Origin: Planctomycetota bacterium
GTDB lineage: Bacteria; Planctomycetota; Phycisphaerae; Phycisphaerales; UBA1924
Length of the DNA: 64,000 nt
Direction: 5' to 3'
Assembly: GCA_017303555.1 (NCBI GenBank)
Contig: JAFLCN010000004.1
Location: 1 to 64,000 of the forward strand
Made by a program: the position numbers and the translations under genes. Below the pieces are notes generated by a model that searched no databases, was not told the origin of the DNA, and saw nothing but the letters and a program-made list of their open reading frames with translations. Of this stretch, positions 1 through 9,264 are shown in pieces (position 1 is the stretch's first letter; every line of letters begins with the position of its first letter).

Positions 1-58
1 CAACCACCTGCTCGACCGCGGCCCGCTTGAACTCATCGGAATAGACCTGCTTGCCCAT
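1..58 (-). CDS. Transposase OrfA, N-terminus (cut by window edge)
   Basis: The first 19 codons read on the minus strand from an ATG at 58 give MGKQVYSDEFKRAAVEQVV. The YSDEFKRxAV pattern is the usual start of IS3/IS911-type OrfA proteins, which carry an N-terminal helix-turn-helix that binds the element's ends. A good Shine-Dalgarno (AAGGAG, about 7 bases before the ATG) supports the start. The rest of the gene lies outside the window, so neither the family nor intactness can be settled. Confidence 0.6.
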   Translation of the reverse strand, partial: MGKQVYSDEFKRAAVEQVV

Positions 59-127
59 CGTGACACTCCTTCCCGCAGGCTGTTGTAGCCCGCAGGGGTT
101 TGTGTCAACGGATCGTGGGACGGGTCA
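1..127 (-). mobile_element. Left end of an IS3-like insertion sequence (partial)
   Basis: The transposase start at 58 is preceded by a short leader that, read on the minus strand from 127, begins TGACCCGTCCCACGATCC. Many IS3-group elements begin with TGA followed by a GC-rich inverted repeat, so 127 is a plausible outer boundary. The leader also contains two direct copies of CCTGCGGG. The other end and any target duplication are outside the window, so the boundary is inferred. Confidence 0.35.
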
Positions 128-229
128 AGCAGCAGTGCCAAGCACGCTTCCGCAGCAAACCAAGTACTACGAGTGAATGAAAAGCGCATCCATCTCGGAA
201 CACAAAATCAAGACCGGCAGTTCAATTGT

Positions 230-1741
<1,512 letters not shown>

Positions 1742-1767
1742 GGTGGATATTAGGAAGAAAGGCGTTC

Positions 1768-1931
1768 ACCGCAGAGGCGCAGAGGCACAGAGGGGGAGGC
1801 GGGGGGATTTGGGATTTCGGATTGCGGATTGCGGAATGGAGGCAAAGGCGGTGAAACACGGGGGACCACGGGGAACCATGGAGGGGAGCACGGAGGGGAA
1901 TTTCGGATTTGGGATTTCGGATTGCGGAATG
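1768..1931. repeat. Mosaic of intergenic repeat motifs upstream of fumC
   Basis: The 366-base gap 1742-2107 holds no gene I can support. It contains a purine-rich run of CAGAGG units at 1768-1794, two near-identical copies of GATTTGGGATTTCGGATTGC at 1806-1840 and about 1905-1931, and between them an ACCACGGGGAACCATGGAG-like tract. Such strings resemble the dispersed intergenic repeats seen in many bacterial genomes. They produce short spurious reading frames on both strands. Confidence 0.6.
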
Positions 1932-2107
1932 CAAAGACGGGGCAATACGGAAAGCCATGGCGGAAGACGGGAGGAGAGGAGGCGATTGACCAGGCGTGGA
2001 AAGCGGATCCCCGCAATTGTCTCTCTCTCTGCGCCGGTGTGCCTCAGTGGTAAATCTCTGTCTTGCCGCGGGTTCTGGAGGGCTTGACGGCGCGGTAGAC
2101 TATTGGC

Positions 2108-2572
2108 ATGAGCACAACTGCAACCCCCACCACCCCGTCCAAACCCGCGTTCGAGATGCCTCCGATGTCGGCTGAACACCAGGCGACGGAGAAGGTTGGG
2201 AAGAGGCTGGCCGAGTTGATCGGGCAGCGGAAGAACCTTGATGCGATCAAGGAGCTTTATGCGGACAACGCGAAGCACATCGAGGCGATGGGCGGGCCGG
2301 GTTGCGAGCGGATCTGCGAGGGCAAGGCGACATTGCTGGAGAAGGCGAAGCAGTTTCACGACAGCATCACGATTCATGGGCACACGGTGGGCAAGCCGGT
2401 GACGAATGGCGATCAGTTCCTGCTGCCGATGAGCCTCGACAGCACGTTCAACGATGGGCCGATGAAGGGCATGCGGATGAACATGCAGGAAACGGCGCTG
2501 TACACCGTGAAGAACGGGAAGATCAGCGAGGCGAAGTTCTTCTATGGGATGTGCGGAATGGATGAGAAGTAG
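2108..2572 (+). CDS. SnoaL-like / NTF2-fold protein
   Basis: A 154-residue cytosolic protein. After a Thr/Pro-rich leader of about 20 residues comes a pattern typical of SnoaL-type cone-barrel proteins. This has an N-terminal helix pair ending in DAIKELYADNAKHIEA, then a charged helix, then strands (SITIHGHTVGKPVTNGDQF and ETALYTVKNGKISEAKFFYG). The fold serves as a ligand pocket in polyketide cyclases, isomerases and many orphan proteins, so the substrate cannot be named. It is monocistronic and followed by a strong terminator at 2722. Confidence 0.7.
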   Translation: MSTTATPTTPSKPAFEMPPMSAEHQATEKVGKRLAELIGQRKNLDAIKELYADNAKHIEAMGGPGCERICEGKATLLEKAKQFHDSITIHGHTVGKPVTNGDQFLLPMSLDSTFNDGPMKGMRMNMQETALYTVKNGKISEAKFFYGMCGMDEK

Positions 2573-2597
2573 AGGCGGCTGAAAGCCCTCAGCTGAC

Positions 2598-2613
2598 AGC
2601 TTTCGGCGATCAG
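2598..2613. repeat. Dispersed repeat AGCTTTCRGCGATCAG, copy 1
   Basis: AGCTTTCGGCGATCAG, one mismatch from the reverse complement of 28948-28963. It lies in the gap after the SnoaL-like gene, flanked by a GCTGACAGC stretch. See the related copies near 17437 and 28948. Confidence 0.55.
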
Positions 2614-2721
2614 ACAGCAAAGACTGCGGGCATCAGAGAAAACAGACATCACAGCGCCGGGAAAGGCCGGCGCACGACAATTCGGGTTGTTCAGGTCAAC
2701 CCCGCGTTGCGGGGCGAATAG

Positions 2722-2750
2722 GGCCGTGCGTCGCACGGCCTTCTTTTTTT
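2722..2750 (+). terminator. Intrinsic terminator of the SnoaL-like gene
   Basis: GGCCGTGC-GTC-GCACGGCC forms an 8-bp perfect stem and is followed by TTCTTTTTTT on the plus strand. Read the other way it has no U-run, so it serves the plus-strand gene ending at 2572. A second hairpin (GCACTCC...GGAGTGC, 2763-2796) lies between it and the convergent pseudopilin gene. Confidence 0.85.
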
Positions 2751-2825
2751 CTCAGTTCGAGGCGCACTCCTTCTGAGCCTCACCGCTCAGGAGTGCAGCA
2801 GCACCCGAGGGCATCCGGACAGCAC

Positions 2826-3740
2826 CTACAGGCCAGCCCGCTTCTTCACGATCTCGGCGGTTGCATCGGGGTCGGCGTACACCGTCGGCTTGCCGTACGA
2901 GTTTTCTTCGCGCACGGCGGCAAAGTTTGTGCCGTTGTTGAAGCCCCGGGGGAAGTCGCGGGCCGCAATGACCGAGGCGTGTCCGTCGGCGAAGGCGACA
3001 TTTGCCGCGCCGCCTCCCGCCCCGGCGTGGCGGTATCCGATGCGGCTGTTCTCGGTTCCCACCTTGTTGTCGCGCTGGCGGCCCGCATAGACGCCGTCGG
3101 CGGTTGCGATCAGAGATGAGGGGAATCGGAAAGCGGCAAATCGGGTGGGCTTGATGAAACGACCGTCCACAGCAGGGCCGTATCCGACCGAACCGGTAAA
3201 AAACGTGTCGGGATCGATCGTTGAAACCTGCGAGCCGATCGGGTTGTCGGCGTTGATCCAATACGAGACGCGGATGATCTTGTTGAAATTTCGTTCGGGG
3301 ATCAGCACCGGAGAATTCCTGCTGCCCGTGCGCATATTGGGCCAGTCCATCCAGCCCTTGGGCAGAAGCGGGTCCTTGCCGGTCTGGCCGGTTGCGAGGC
3401 CTTCCAGGTCGATGGTCTCCGGGCAGTAGAACGGGGAAGCCTTGGTCTGTTCGCCCGCCTGGACGTAGCCGCCGCGATCAAGGATCGGCGCCCACCCGTC
3501 GCAGGCGCTTGCACCCGTGAAATCGGACATGTTGTACGAGGGGATCGCGATTTCCTTGTGGTCACCGGCGTAGGTATGCATGCCCACCGCCGACTGCCGC
3601 TGCGAATTCAGGCAAACCGCGGCCCGGGCCGTCTTGCGGGCCGCGCCGAGCGCCGGAAGCAGAATCCCGATGAGCAGCGCGATAACCGCGATGACGATGA
3701 GAAGTTCGATGAGAGTGAAAGCCGAGTTTCGACGGTGCAT
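2826..3740 (-). CDS. Pseudopilin-like secreted protein with prepilin N-terminus
   Basis: 304 residues. The N-terminus MHRRNSAFTLIELLIVIAVI is a type II/IV prepilin cleavage-methylation signal: short basic leader, Ala at -1, Phe at +1, Glu at +5, then a hydrophobic helix to about residue 30. The remainder is a globular domain ending with NVAFADGHASVI near residue 250, matching the H-x9-DG style C-terminal motif of the large planctomycete family of such proteins. It is probably processed by a prepilin peptidase and held at the membrane or assembled in a pseudopilus. No secretion-machine genes are adjacent. One of three such genes in the window. Confidence 0.85.
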   Translation of the reverse strand: MHRRNSAFTLIELLIVIAVIALLIGILLPALGAARKTARAAVCLNSQRQSAVGMHTYAGDHKEIAIPSYNMSDFTGASACDGWAPILDRGGYVQAGEQTKASPFYCPETIDLEGLATGQTGKDPLLPKGWMDWPNMRTGSRNSPVLIPERNFNKIIRVSYWINADNPIGSQVSTIDPDTFFTGSVGYGPAVDGRFIKPTRFAAFRFPSSLIATADGVYAGRQRDNKVGTENSRIGYRHAGAGGGAANVAFADGHASVIAARDFPRGFNNGTNFAAVREENSYGKPTVYADPDATAEIVKKRAGL

Positions 3741-3862
3741 GCGAGCAGCATACAGCCAACACGGTACAATGTCGCTGCCGGTGTCGGTAACGGGAATTCT
3801 GTGGAATCCCGGCTACGGATGGCCGCCGGCGGGCGGCTCGTGATCGGGTCGGGAGCAACGAC

Positions 3863-5503
3863 ATGAATTCGAAGCTGTGGATGAACGCAACGATCGCTGC
3901 CGGTGCGGTCGGGCTCGTGCTGGCCTCTGGCGCGTCGGCTCAGTCGGCCCCCGCCGCACCGTCGCAGCCCGCCCAGCCGACTTCACCAACGACAGCACCA
4001 ACGACGGCACCCCGCGTGCCAACCGCTCCGAGGCCGAGCACCACAACATCGCCGGGCGGCTCGCCTCATACAAGCCACGGAAACCCCGCTGCGCCGAACA
4101 CGGGTGGATCAGCGCAGCCGACGAACCCCGGTGCAAACCAGCCGAATGCGACCGCGCCGACCACGCCCACGACCGGGCAGGTGGTCGATCCGAACGCCCC
4201 GATGAAACCGGGCGCCGGCTCGGTCGAATGGCCGAAGGTGACCGAAGGGCCGTACGTCACGCGCACGGTGCCGAAGGACTGGCTGCTGCAGATCATCATC
4301 GATGTCTCGAGCACGGGGTCGGTCATGCCGGGAGTGTCCGTTCCGAGCGGATCGACGCCGTTTGTGTTCGACTCGATGACGATGGTCTTCCCGATTGTTG
4401 CGACGTCTTCGAATTCGTCGGTGAACATCTCGGGCGTGAACAGTTGGCTGCGATTCGAGGGCCACGAGGTCATGACGGGCGGCTTTGCGAAGGAGTGGAC
4501 CGCGGAGAAACCGGCGCCGGTTCTGCTGAAGACCATGGCCAGCGGCCAGCTCTATCCGTCGGGCGTGAACCTGGGCAAGTGGTACTGGGAGAAGCCGAAC
4601 ACGCAGACGAGAACAGTGCAACTGATGATCGAAATCCCGACGACGTCGTCGCGGGTGTTCATCGATGATGCCGCGGCGTGCAAGGTGCCCTGGCCGAAGG
4701 GATCGTGGCCGGAAGTCGCGGCGGCGACCTTTCAGCCCCAGATGTTCATCGACTGCGGGATCGACCCGATCACGTTCGAGATGAAGATGTACAACATGAA
4801 GCCGATCCAGGACGCGGTACGCGAATGGACCAAGGGGAATCCGAAGGAAATCACGCCGCACAAGCTCGCGAAGTACCTGACGCACAAGGTGGTGCACGGG
4901 ATGATCCCGGGCCGACCGGACATCCTGTTCGGCATGCAGCCGCAGTCGATCCTGGGGTTGAACCTGCTCGGCGCGCCGTTGGCGATGGAGACCAAGCAGA
5001 TCGGCACCAAGGACATGGGGACCGTGCTGGTGGCGTGCATGCGCGAGGCGGGGCTTCCGGCTCGCCTGATCTACGGCTACCAGGCGTTGCAGGTCGTGCC
5101 CGACGGCAGCTCGCAGGTGCAGTTCTCGAACAACGATCGGTTCCGTTGCTGGGTTGAGTACTGCCTGTACGACGAAGAGAAAAAGACGATCAATTGGATT
5201 CCGATCGACTATCAGCAGTTCCGATTCACATCGAACGCGATGGGGAATCTGGATATGCCGTGGAACTACATCGGAACGCTGCCGTACGCGGAGTCGATGG
5301 TTCCCGTCGCACTCCAGGCGTTCCCGCCCACGACGGTGATGGGCTATGGATATCCCGCGCTTTGGGGCTGGGTGTTGATGCCGGGAGTGCCCGTGAACGT
5401 GGGGCAGCAGGTGACGGTGAGCACCAGCCGCGCAGGGACGAGCCCGAAGAATCAGCGTGGCAACCAGGGACAGAGCAACAACCCGCCGAACCAGGTGCGG
5501 TAG
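3863..5503 (+). CDS. Secreted transglutaminase-like protein with altered catalytic triad
   Basis: 546 residues with a signal peptide ending near ASGASA, then a Pro/Thr/Ala-rich linker to about residue 115, then a globular part. Residues 380-450 align with the transglutaminase-like core: GTVLVACMREAGLPARLIYGY (approx. 388-408), CWVEYCLY and INWIPIDYQQF. Aligned to the family, the nucleophile Cys is Thr382 and the catalytic His is Arg428, while the Asp (449) is kept. The protein is therefore likely a non-catalytic, envelope-located member of the fold. The start is an ATG after GGGAG. It converges on a pseudopilin gene with an inverted repeat between. Confidence 0.75.
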   Translation: MNSKLWMNATIAAGAVGLVLASGASAQSAPAAPSQPAQPTSPTTAPTTAPRVPTAPRPSTTTSPGGSPHTSHGNPAAPNTGGSAQPTNPGANQPNATAPTTPTTGQVVDPNAPMKPGAGSVEWPKVTEGPYVTRTVPKDWLLQIIIDVSSTGSVMPGVSVPSGSTPFVFDSMTMVFPIVATSSNSSVNISGVNSWLRFEGHEVMTGGFAKEWTAEKPAPVLLKTMASGQLYPSGVNLGKWYWEKPNTQTRTVQLMIEIPTTSSRVFIDDAAACKVPWPKGSWPEVAAATFQPQMFIDCGIDPITFEMKMYNMKPIQDAVREWTKGNPKEITPHKLAKYLTHKVVHGMIPGRPDILFGMQPQSILGLNLLGAPLAMETKQIGTKDMGTVLVACMREAGLPARLIYGYQALQVVPDGSSQVQFSNNDRFRCWVEYCLYDEEKKTINWIPIDYQQFRFTSNAMGNLDMPWNYIGTLPYAESMVPVALQAFPPTTVMGYGYPALWGWVLMPGVPVNVGQQVTVSTSRAGTSPKNQRGNQGQSNNPPNQVR

Positions 5504-5545
5504 AGTTGAGGACGGCTGAACGCGCCTTGCATAAGGAACAAATCC

Positions 5546-5576
5546 AATAGGTCCTATGGGACCCATAGGACCTATT
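5546..5576. repeat. Perfect 15-bp inverted repeat between convergent genes
   Basis: AATAGGTCCTATGGG and its exact reverse complement flank a single central A. The element lies between the stop of the transglutaminase-like gene (5503) and overlaps the stop codon of the convergent pseudopilin gene (5572-5574). It could act as a bidirectional terminator, although neither side has a strong U-run. Its AGGTCCTAT core resembles dispersed repeats rather than a unique terminator. Confidence 0.7.
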
Positions 5577-6345
5577 CCGGAATTGGCAGGAACGTGTAAT
5601 CGCTGGTAGTGTTCACAATGCCCGGCGGCACGCGGACCCGCATGCTCGCGTGCATGTCCACGAAGAGCAGATTCGCCTCGATGTGCGAGGGGTGGTACCA
5701 GATGCTGCCGCGGTCGCCGCCGGCTTCGAAGTTGTAGATCGGATGCGTTCCGATCATCCAGGTCTTGCCGGTGTTCCCGACAAAGGGCATGCGTCCGCCA
5801 TCGCCTGTCTGGGTGCGTGGGACGAGCGTGGGAGCATCATCGCCCTCGAGGGCGTGATCGTTCAGCGTGTAGCTGGAGCCGACGAGGTCGTAGTACGACT
5901 CGGTCGAATCAAAGCCGGGGATGGGAACGCCGGTGTTGCGGGCGCCGCGATCGAGGGGTGAACGGAAGGCATCGAGCTCGAAGCGCGGGCTTCCCGGGGG
6001 CGTGGGGCGGAGCTCGGTTGAGACGACATACCGATTCAGCGGGCGCCGGTCGGACCCGGTGGTGTTGATCCCGTAGAAGGGGAGCTTGCCGGTTGTGCCG
6101 GCAAAGAGCGCCCCGATTACGGCTTGGCCGCCCTGGGGCAGATCGCCCTTGGCCTGCGGCAGCGTGTCGCGGAAGTCGTTGAAATACAGCGTCACGCCGA
6201 CGCCGATCTGCTTGAGCTTGGAAAGGCAGGCGACGGAGCGACCGGAAAGCCTTGCTTGCGCCAGGCCCGGAAGAAGAATGCTGATCAGCACCGCGATGAT
6301 CGCGATGACGACAAGCAGTTCGATGAGCGTGAACGCACGGCGCAC
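5572..6345 (-). CDS. Pseudopilin-like secreted protein with prepilin N-terminus
   Basis: 257 residues beginning MRRAFTLIELLVVIAIIAVL, a canonical prepilin signal with Ala before the FTLIE cut site and a hydrophobic N-terminal helix. The globular part ends with NLLFVDMHASMRVRV, a variant of the DG-H motif found near the end of this family. It lies 34 bases upstream of the convergent repeat and directly downstream of adk on the same strand (gap 34 bases), so the two may be cotranscribed. The function beyond membrane tethering is unknown. Confidence 0.85.
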   Translation of the reverse strand: MRRAFTLIELLVVIAIIAVLISILLPGLAQARLSGRSVACLSKLKQIGVGVTLYFNDFRDTLPQAKGDLPQGGQAVIGALFAGTTGKLPFYGINTTGSDRRPLNRYVVSTELRPTPPGSPRFELDAFRSPLDRGARNTGVPIPGFDSTESYYDLVGSSYTLNDHALEGDDAPTLVPRTQTGDGGRMPFVGNTGKTWMIGTHPIYNFEAGGDRGSIWYHPSHIEANLLFVDMHASMRVRVPPGIVNTTSDYTFLPIPE

Positions 6346-6379
6346 GCACGAGGGTACGGGGTCGGGATGTGCGGGCGAT

Positions 6380-7009
6380 CTACTTCTCGCTTGCCAGCGG
6401 ATTGCGGAAGTGCTTGTCCTGCACCGGCGCGACGGCTTCGAGCACCTTGCACAGAACGTTTGCCGGAGCCCCCACCGCGTTGACTTCGGTGACGAGGTGC
6501 TTTGGGTAGTACTCGAGAACGGGGAATGTCTCCCGCTCGTAGATGTCCCAGCGCCGGCGGATCACGTCTTCGCGGGCATCGTCCGGGCGGTTCTCTTTCA
6601 GAGCGCGCCGGGAGAGTCGCTTGATCATCTCTTCCTTGTCGTCGCACTTGAGGTGGACGATGCGGAGGACGTTGATGTACTTGTGCATCAGTCGCGCCTG
6701 CGCCACGTTGCGGGGCAGGCCGTCGAGGATGAGCAGATCGGCGCGGGGCTTGTAGATCGAGAGCGTGGTGTAGGCGTGGATCGTCTGCGACCAGAGGCGG
6801 ATGACCACGTCGTCGGGGACCAGTTCGCCCCGCGAGGAATACGAGTAGAAGATCTTGCCGATGTCCGAGCTGATATCGATGTTGCGGAACATCTCGCCCG
6901 TCGACATGTGGAAGAAGCCGGGGATCGTCGCGAGGATCTTGCCCTGCGTTCCTTTGCCCGCGCCGGGGGCGCCGAAGAGAAGAATTGTCTGGTAGCGGTC
7001 GTCGGCCAT
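6380..7009 (-). CDS. adk: Adenylate kinase family protein
   Basis: Transfers phosphate between ATP and AMP in the cytosol. 209 residues with P-loop GAPGAGKGTQ at 13-22, the AMP-binding segment MSTGEMFRN, and LDGLPRNVAQ in place of the usual LDGFPRT. A short LID lacks zinc cysteines. I chose the ATG at 7009 because the P-loop then falls 13 residues in, as in known adenylate kinases; longer in-frame extensions look non-coding. In most bacteria adk sits between secY and infA, but here it is about 7 kb downstream of that cluster. Another nucleoside monophosphate kinase specificity is possible because of the LID and LPRN differences. Confidence 0.85.
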   Translation of the reverse strand: MADDRYQTILLFGAPGAGKGTQGKILATIPGFFHMSTGEMFRNIDISSDIGKIFYSYSSRGELVPDDVVIRLWSQTIHAYTTLSIYKPRADLLILDGLPRNVAQARLMHKYINVLRIVHLKCDDKEEMIKRLSRRALKENRPDDAREDVIRRRWDIYERETFPVLEYYPKHLVTEVNAVGAPANVLCKVLEAVAPVQDKHFRNPLASEK

Positions 7010-7130
7010 TGGAAGTTCCGTCGGCGTGAAAGAAAGCGCACGGAGACACAATCCCGCCCGGTTTGGGGCGGGTCGCAAGTGTAATCGGACGGGGCCGTGC
7101 CGGCCTTTGCGCAGGGCCCGGCGAGGCACG

Positions 7131-7156
7131 AAAAACCCCGCCTTTCGGCGGGGTTT
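7131..7156 (-). terminator. Intrinsic terminator of the metalloprotease gene
   Basis: On the minus strand an A-run, CCCCGCC-GAAA-GGCGGGG and a T-run form a textbook intrinsic terminator. It is located about 30 bases after the stop of the gene at 7187. Confidence 0.9.
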
Positions 7157-7186
7157 GCGCGTCCGAAATCGTTTACATCGGCCCGA

Positions 7187-8023
7187 TCACGCGGCGCGGC
7201 GGCGGCGGCAAGCCCCGAAGCCGATGGCCGCCAGTCCGGTCGCGACCGCTCCGGGTGCCGGGATGCTGCAATCGGCGCAGGACAACTGGATATCGGCGAT
7301 GTCGCCGGCGGAGGGGTTGTAGTCCGAGTTCGCGTTGGCATTGGCGTCGTGCACGCCCGCTCGGAGCGATTCGGCCATGATCGTCCCGAAGTAGGGATTC
7401 CCCATGATGACGTTGCCGATCTGGTCCATCAGACGCATGGTGTGGCCGATCTCATGGAGTGACGCGATGACGGGGTCGTACGTCGCGGCTCCGACAAGTT
7501 GCCACGCGGCGAGCGGGCTGAAAATGATCTCGGCGCTCGTCGCCAGGTTGCCGTTCATGTAGCGACGCGTGAACGCGAGACCGTCGTACGGGCCTCCGCC
7601 GATTCCGGGCGCGACGTCGGGCCACGAGGGGTCTTCGAACTTCGACTCGACACTGTTGGGCTGCTTGAAGCGCGGAACGCCGTTTCCGTCAACGGCCTGG
7701 TTGCCGTTGGCGGCAGCGCCAAGCTTCACGATGATCTGCGGGTTTCCGCCCACGGCGGGGCCGATGCGGAGATCCCACTTGCAGTTGTTGTTGGTCTGCG
7801 AGTTGTTCCAGATGTTGATCGCTTCTTTGAACGAATCCTTGAGCGTCTTTGGATTCATGCCACCAAAGACCTGGACATTCGCGATGTCGTATTGGCCGCC
7901 GGCGAAATCGAAATAGAGCGTTCGAGCGTTGCCCGTCCAATCCCAAGTCTGGTTGTACAGGGCCAAGGCGCTACAACTCGTGCCCGCAAAGGCGCAGATC
8001 GCCACCACCGTACTCGTCTTCAT
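7187..8023 (-). CDS. Secreted metzincin-like zinc protease with PAPG-type C-terminal anchor
   Basis: 278 residues with a signal peptide (MKTSTVVAICAFAGTSCSALA). A zinc-binding helix HEIGHTMRLMD has H190, E191, H194 and Asp200, the HExxHxxxxxD spacing of snapalysin-like metzincins, but Arg replaces the usual Gly. The C-terminus SIPAPGAVATGLAAIGFG followed by CRRRR looks like a sorting/anchoring tail: PAPG motif, hydrophobic helix, basic end. I chose the ATG at 8023 for its GAGGAG Shine-Dalgarno 7 bases upstream and its proper signal peptide. It probably acts outside the cytoplasm. The substrate is unknown. Confidence 0.75.
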   Translation of the reverse strand: MKTSTVVAICAFAGTSCSALALYNQTWDWTGNARTLYFDFAGGQYDIANVQVFGGMNPKTLKDSFKEAINIWNNSQTNNNCKWDLRIGPAVGGNPQIIVKLGAAANGNQAVDGNGVPRFKQPNSVESKFEDPSWPDVAPGIGGGPYDGLAFTRRYMNGNLATSAEIIFSPLAAWQLVGAATYDPVIASLHEIGHTMRLMDQIGNVIMGNPYFGTIMAESLRAGVHDANANANSDYNPSAGDIADIQLSCADCSIPAPGAVATGLAAIGFGACRRRRAA

Positions 8024-8171
8024 GTCATTCTCCTCGGAGCGGGGGGTCAAGCGGAAACCCGCACCGAGCGATCAGCCTATTGGAGATGGGAGCCCGGTGC
8101 AAGGCGATTTCTGCCCCGATTCGCTGAGCGCCGGGGCGACAAAATCAATCTTCACAATTCGCGGAAACGGT

Positions 8172-9209
8172 TCAGACCTGTTTCAGAAAACGCAGGTCGT
8201 TCTCGAACAGCAGGCGGATATCGGGGATCGAGTAGCGCCCCATGGCGATGCGTTCGATGCCGAAACCGAAAGCAAAGCCGGTCCATTCTTCCGGGTCGAT
8301 GCCGCAGTGCTGGAGCACGGCCGGATCGACCATGCCACAGCCTCCGAGCTCGATCCAGCGTGCGGGCTGATCGGGACGGAGGCGGATCTTCATATCGAGT
8401 TCCGCACTCGGCTCGGTGAAGGGGAAATAGGACGGGCGCAGACGCACCTCCGCGTCTTCACCGAAGTAGGCGCGGGCGAACTGGAGCAGCGTGGTCTTGA
8501 GATCGACCATCGAGACATCGCGATCGAGGTAGAGCCCTTCGATCTGGTGGAACATGAACGAGTGTGTCGCGTCAACGGTGTCGGGGCGATAGACGCGGCC
8601 GGGCGAGATGATCTTGATCGGGTGCGCGAGCCTGCCGCCGCCGGCTTTCACGGCGGCTTCCATCACGCGCACCTGCACGGTCGAGGTCTGCGAGCGGATC
8701 ATGCGCGGCACCGCCGTGGTGCGCGGATCATCGACGTAAAAATTGTCGGCGGGGTCGCGCGCGGGGTGGCCCGCGGGGATATTCAGCTTGATGAAGTTGT
8801 GCTCGTCGTCTTCGAGCTCGGGGCCTTCGGCGACTTCGAAGCCCATGCGCCCGAAGACCTCGCAGAGTTCTGCGATCACGCGGGTGATGATGTGGGCACG
8901 CCCGACCGACTGGCTGGAGACAAAGCCCGGCTCGGTGACATCGAACGGCTGCGGCACCGCGCCCGAGCTTGCGATCGCCAGCTTGCGGGCCTCGAACGCC
9001 TGCTCGAGCGCCGCCTTCACCTGGTTCATTCTCGCGCCGACGGCGGGCTTCTGCTCTTTCGGCACATCCTTGAAACCGGCCATCGCGGTCTTGAGCTTGC
9101 CGCTGCCGGCGAGATAGGCGAGGCGCCAAGCCTCGAGGGAATCGCTGGAAGAAGCCGAAGCGAGTTCGGCGAGTCCGTTCTTTTCGAGTGAGTCGATCAG
9201 GTCGAGCAT
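8172..9209 (-). CDS. pheS: Phenylalanine--tRNA ligase alpha subunit
   Basis: Catalytic subunit of the (alpha-beta)2 enzyme that charges tRNA-Phe. 345 residues: an N-terminal coiled-coil region (residues 1-90), then class II core motifs. These include HPARDPADNFYVD, RSQTSTVQVRVMEA, SPGRVYRPDTVDATHSFMFH and FGFGIERIAMGRYSIPD near the end. The ATG at 9209 gives the standard N-terminus MLDLIDSLEKNG. The beta subunit gene pheT, usually next to it, is not in the window: the downstream neighbour is the metalloprotease and the upstream neighbour is fic. Confidence 0.95.
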   Translation of the reverse strand: MLDLIDSLEKNGLAELASASSSDSLEAWRLAYLAGSGKLKTAMAGFKDVPKEQKPAVGARMNQVKAALEQAFEARKLAIASSGAVPQPFDVTEPGFVSSQSVGRAHIITRVIAELCEVFGRMGFEVAEGPELEDDEHNFIKLNIPAGHPARDPADNFYVDDPRTTAVPRMIRSQTSTVQVRVMEAAVKAGGGRLAHPIKIISPGRVYRPDTVDATHSFMFHQIEGLYLDRDVSMVDLKTTLLQFARAYFGEDAEVRLRPSYFPFTEPSAELDMKIRLRPDQPARWIELGGCGMVDPAVLQHCGIDPEEWTGFAFGFGIERIAMGRYSIPDIRLLFENDLRFLKQV

Positions 9210-9264
9210 TGGTGGGAATCGTAGGAAGAATCCCGAGGACTGAGGGTCTTTTCGAAGCGAAAGC

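Noticed and set aside
1742..2107. tRNA gene in the 366-base gap
   Set aside because: A stretch near 2031-2053 looks superficially like a D-arm, but no cloverleaf or CCA end can be drawn.
4109..5566. 485-codon minus-strand reading frame across the transglutaminase-like gene
   Set aside because: Arg/His-rich composition, no recognisable domain, and it lies opposite a gene with a clear signal peptide and fold.
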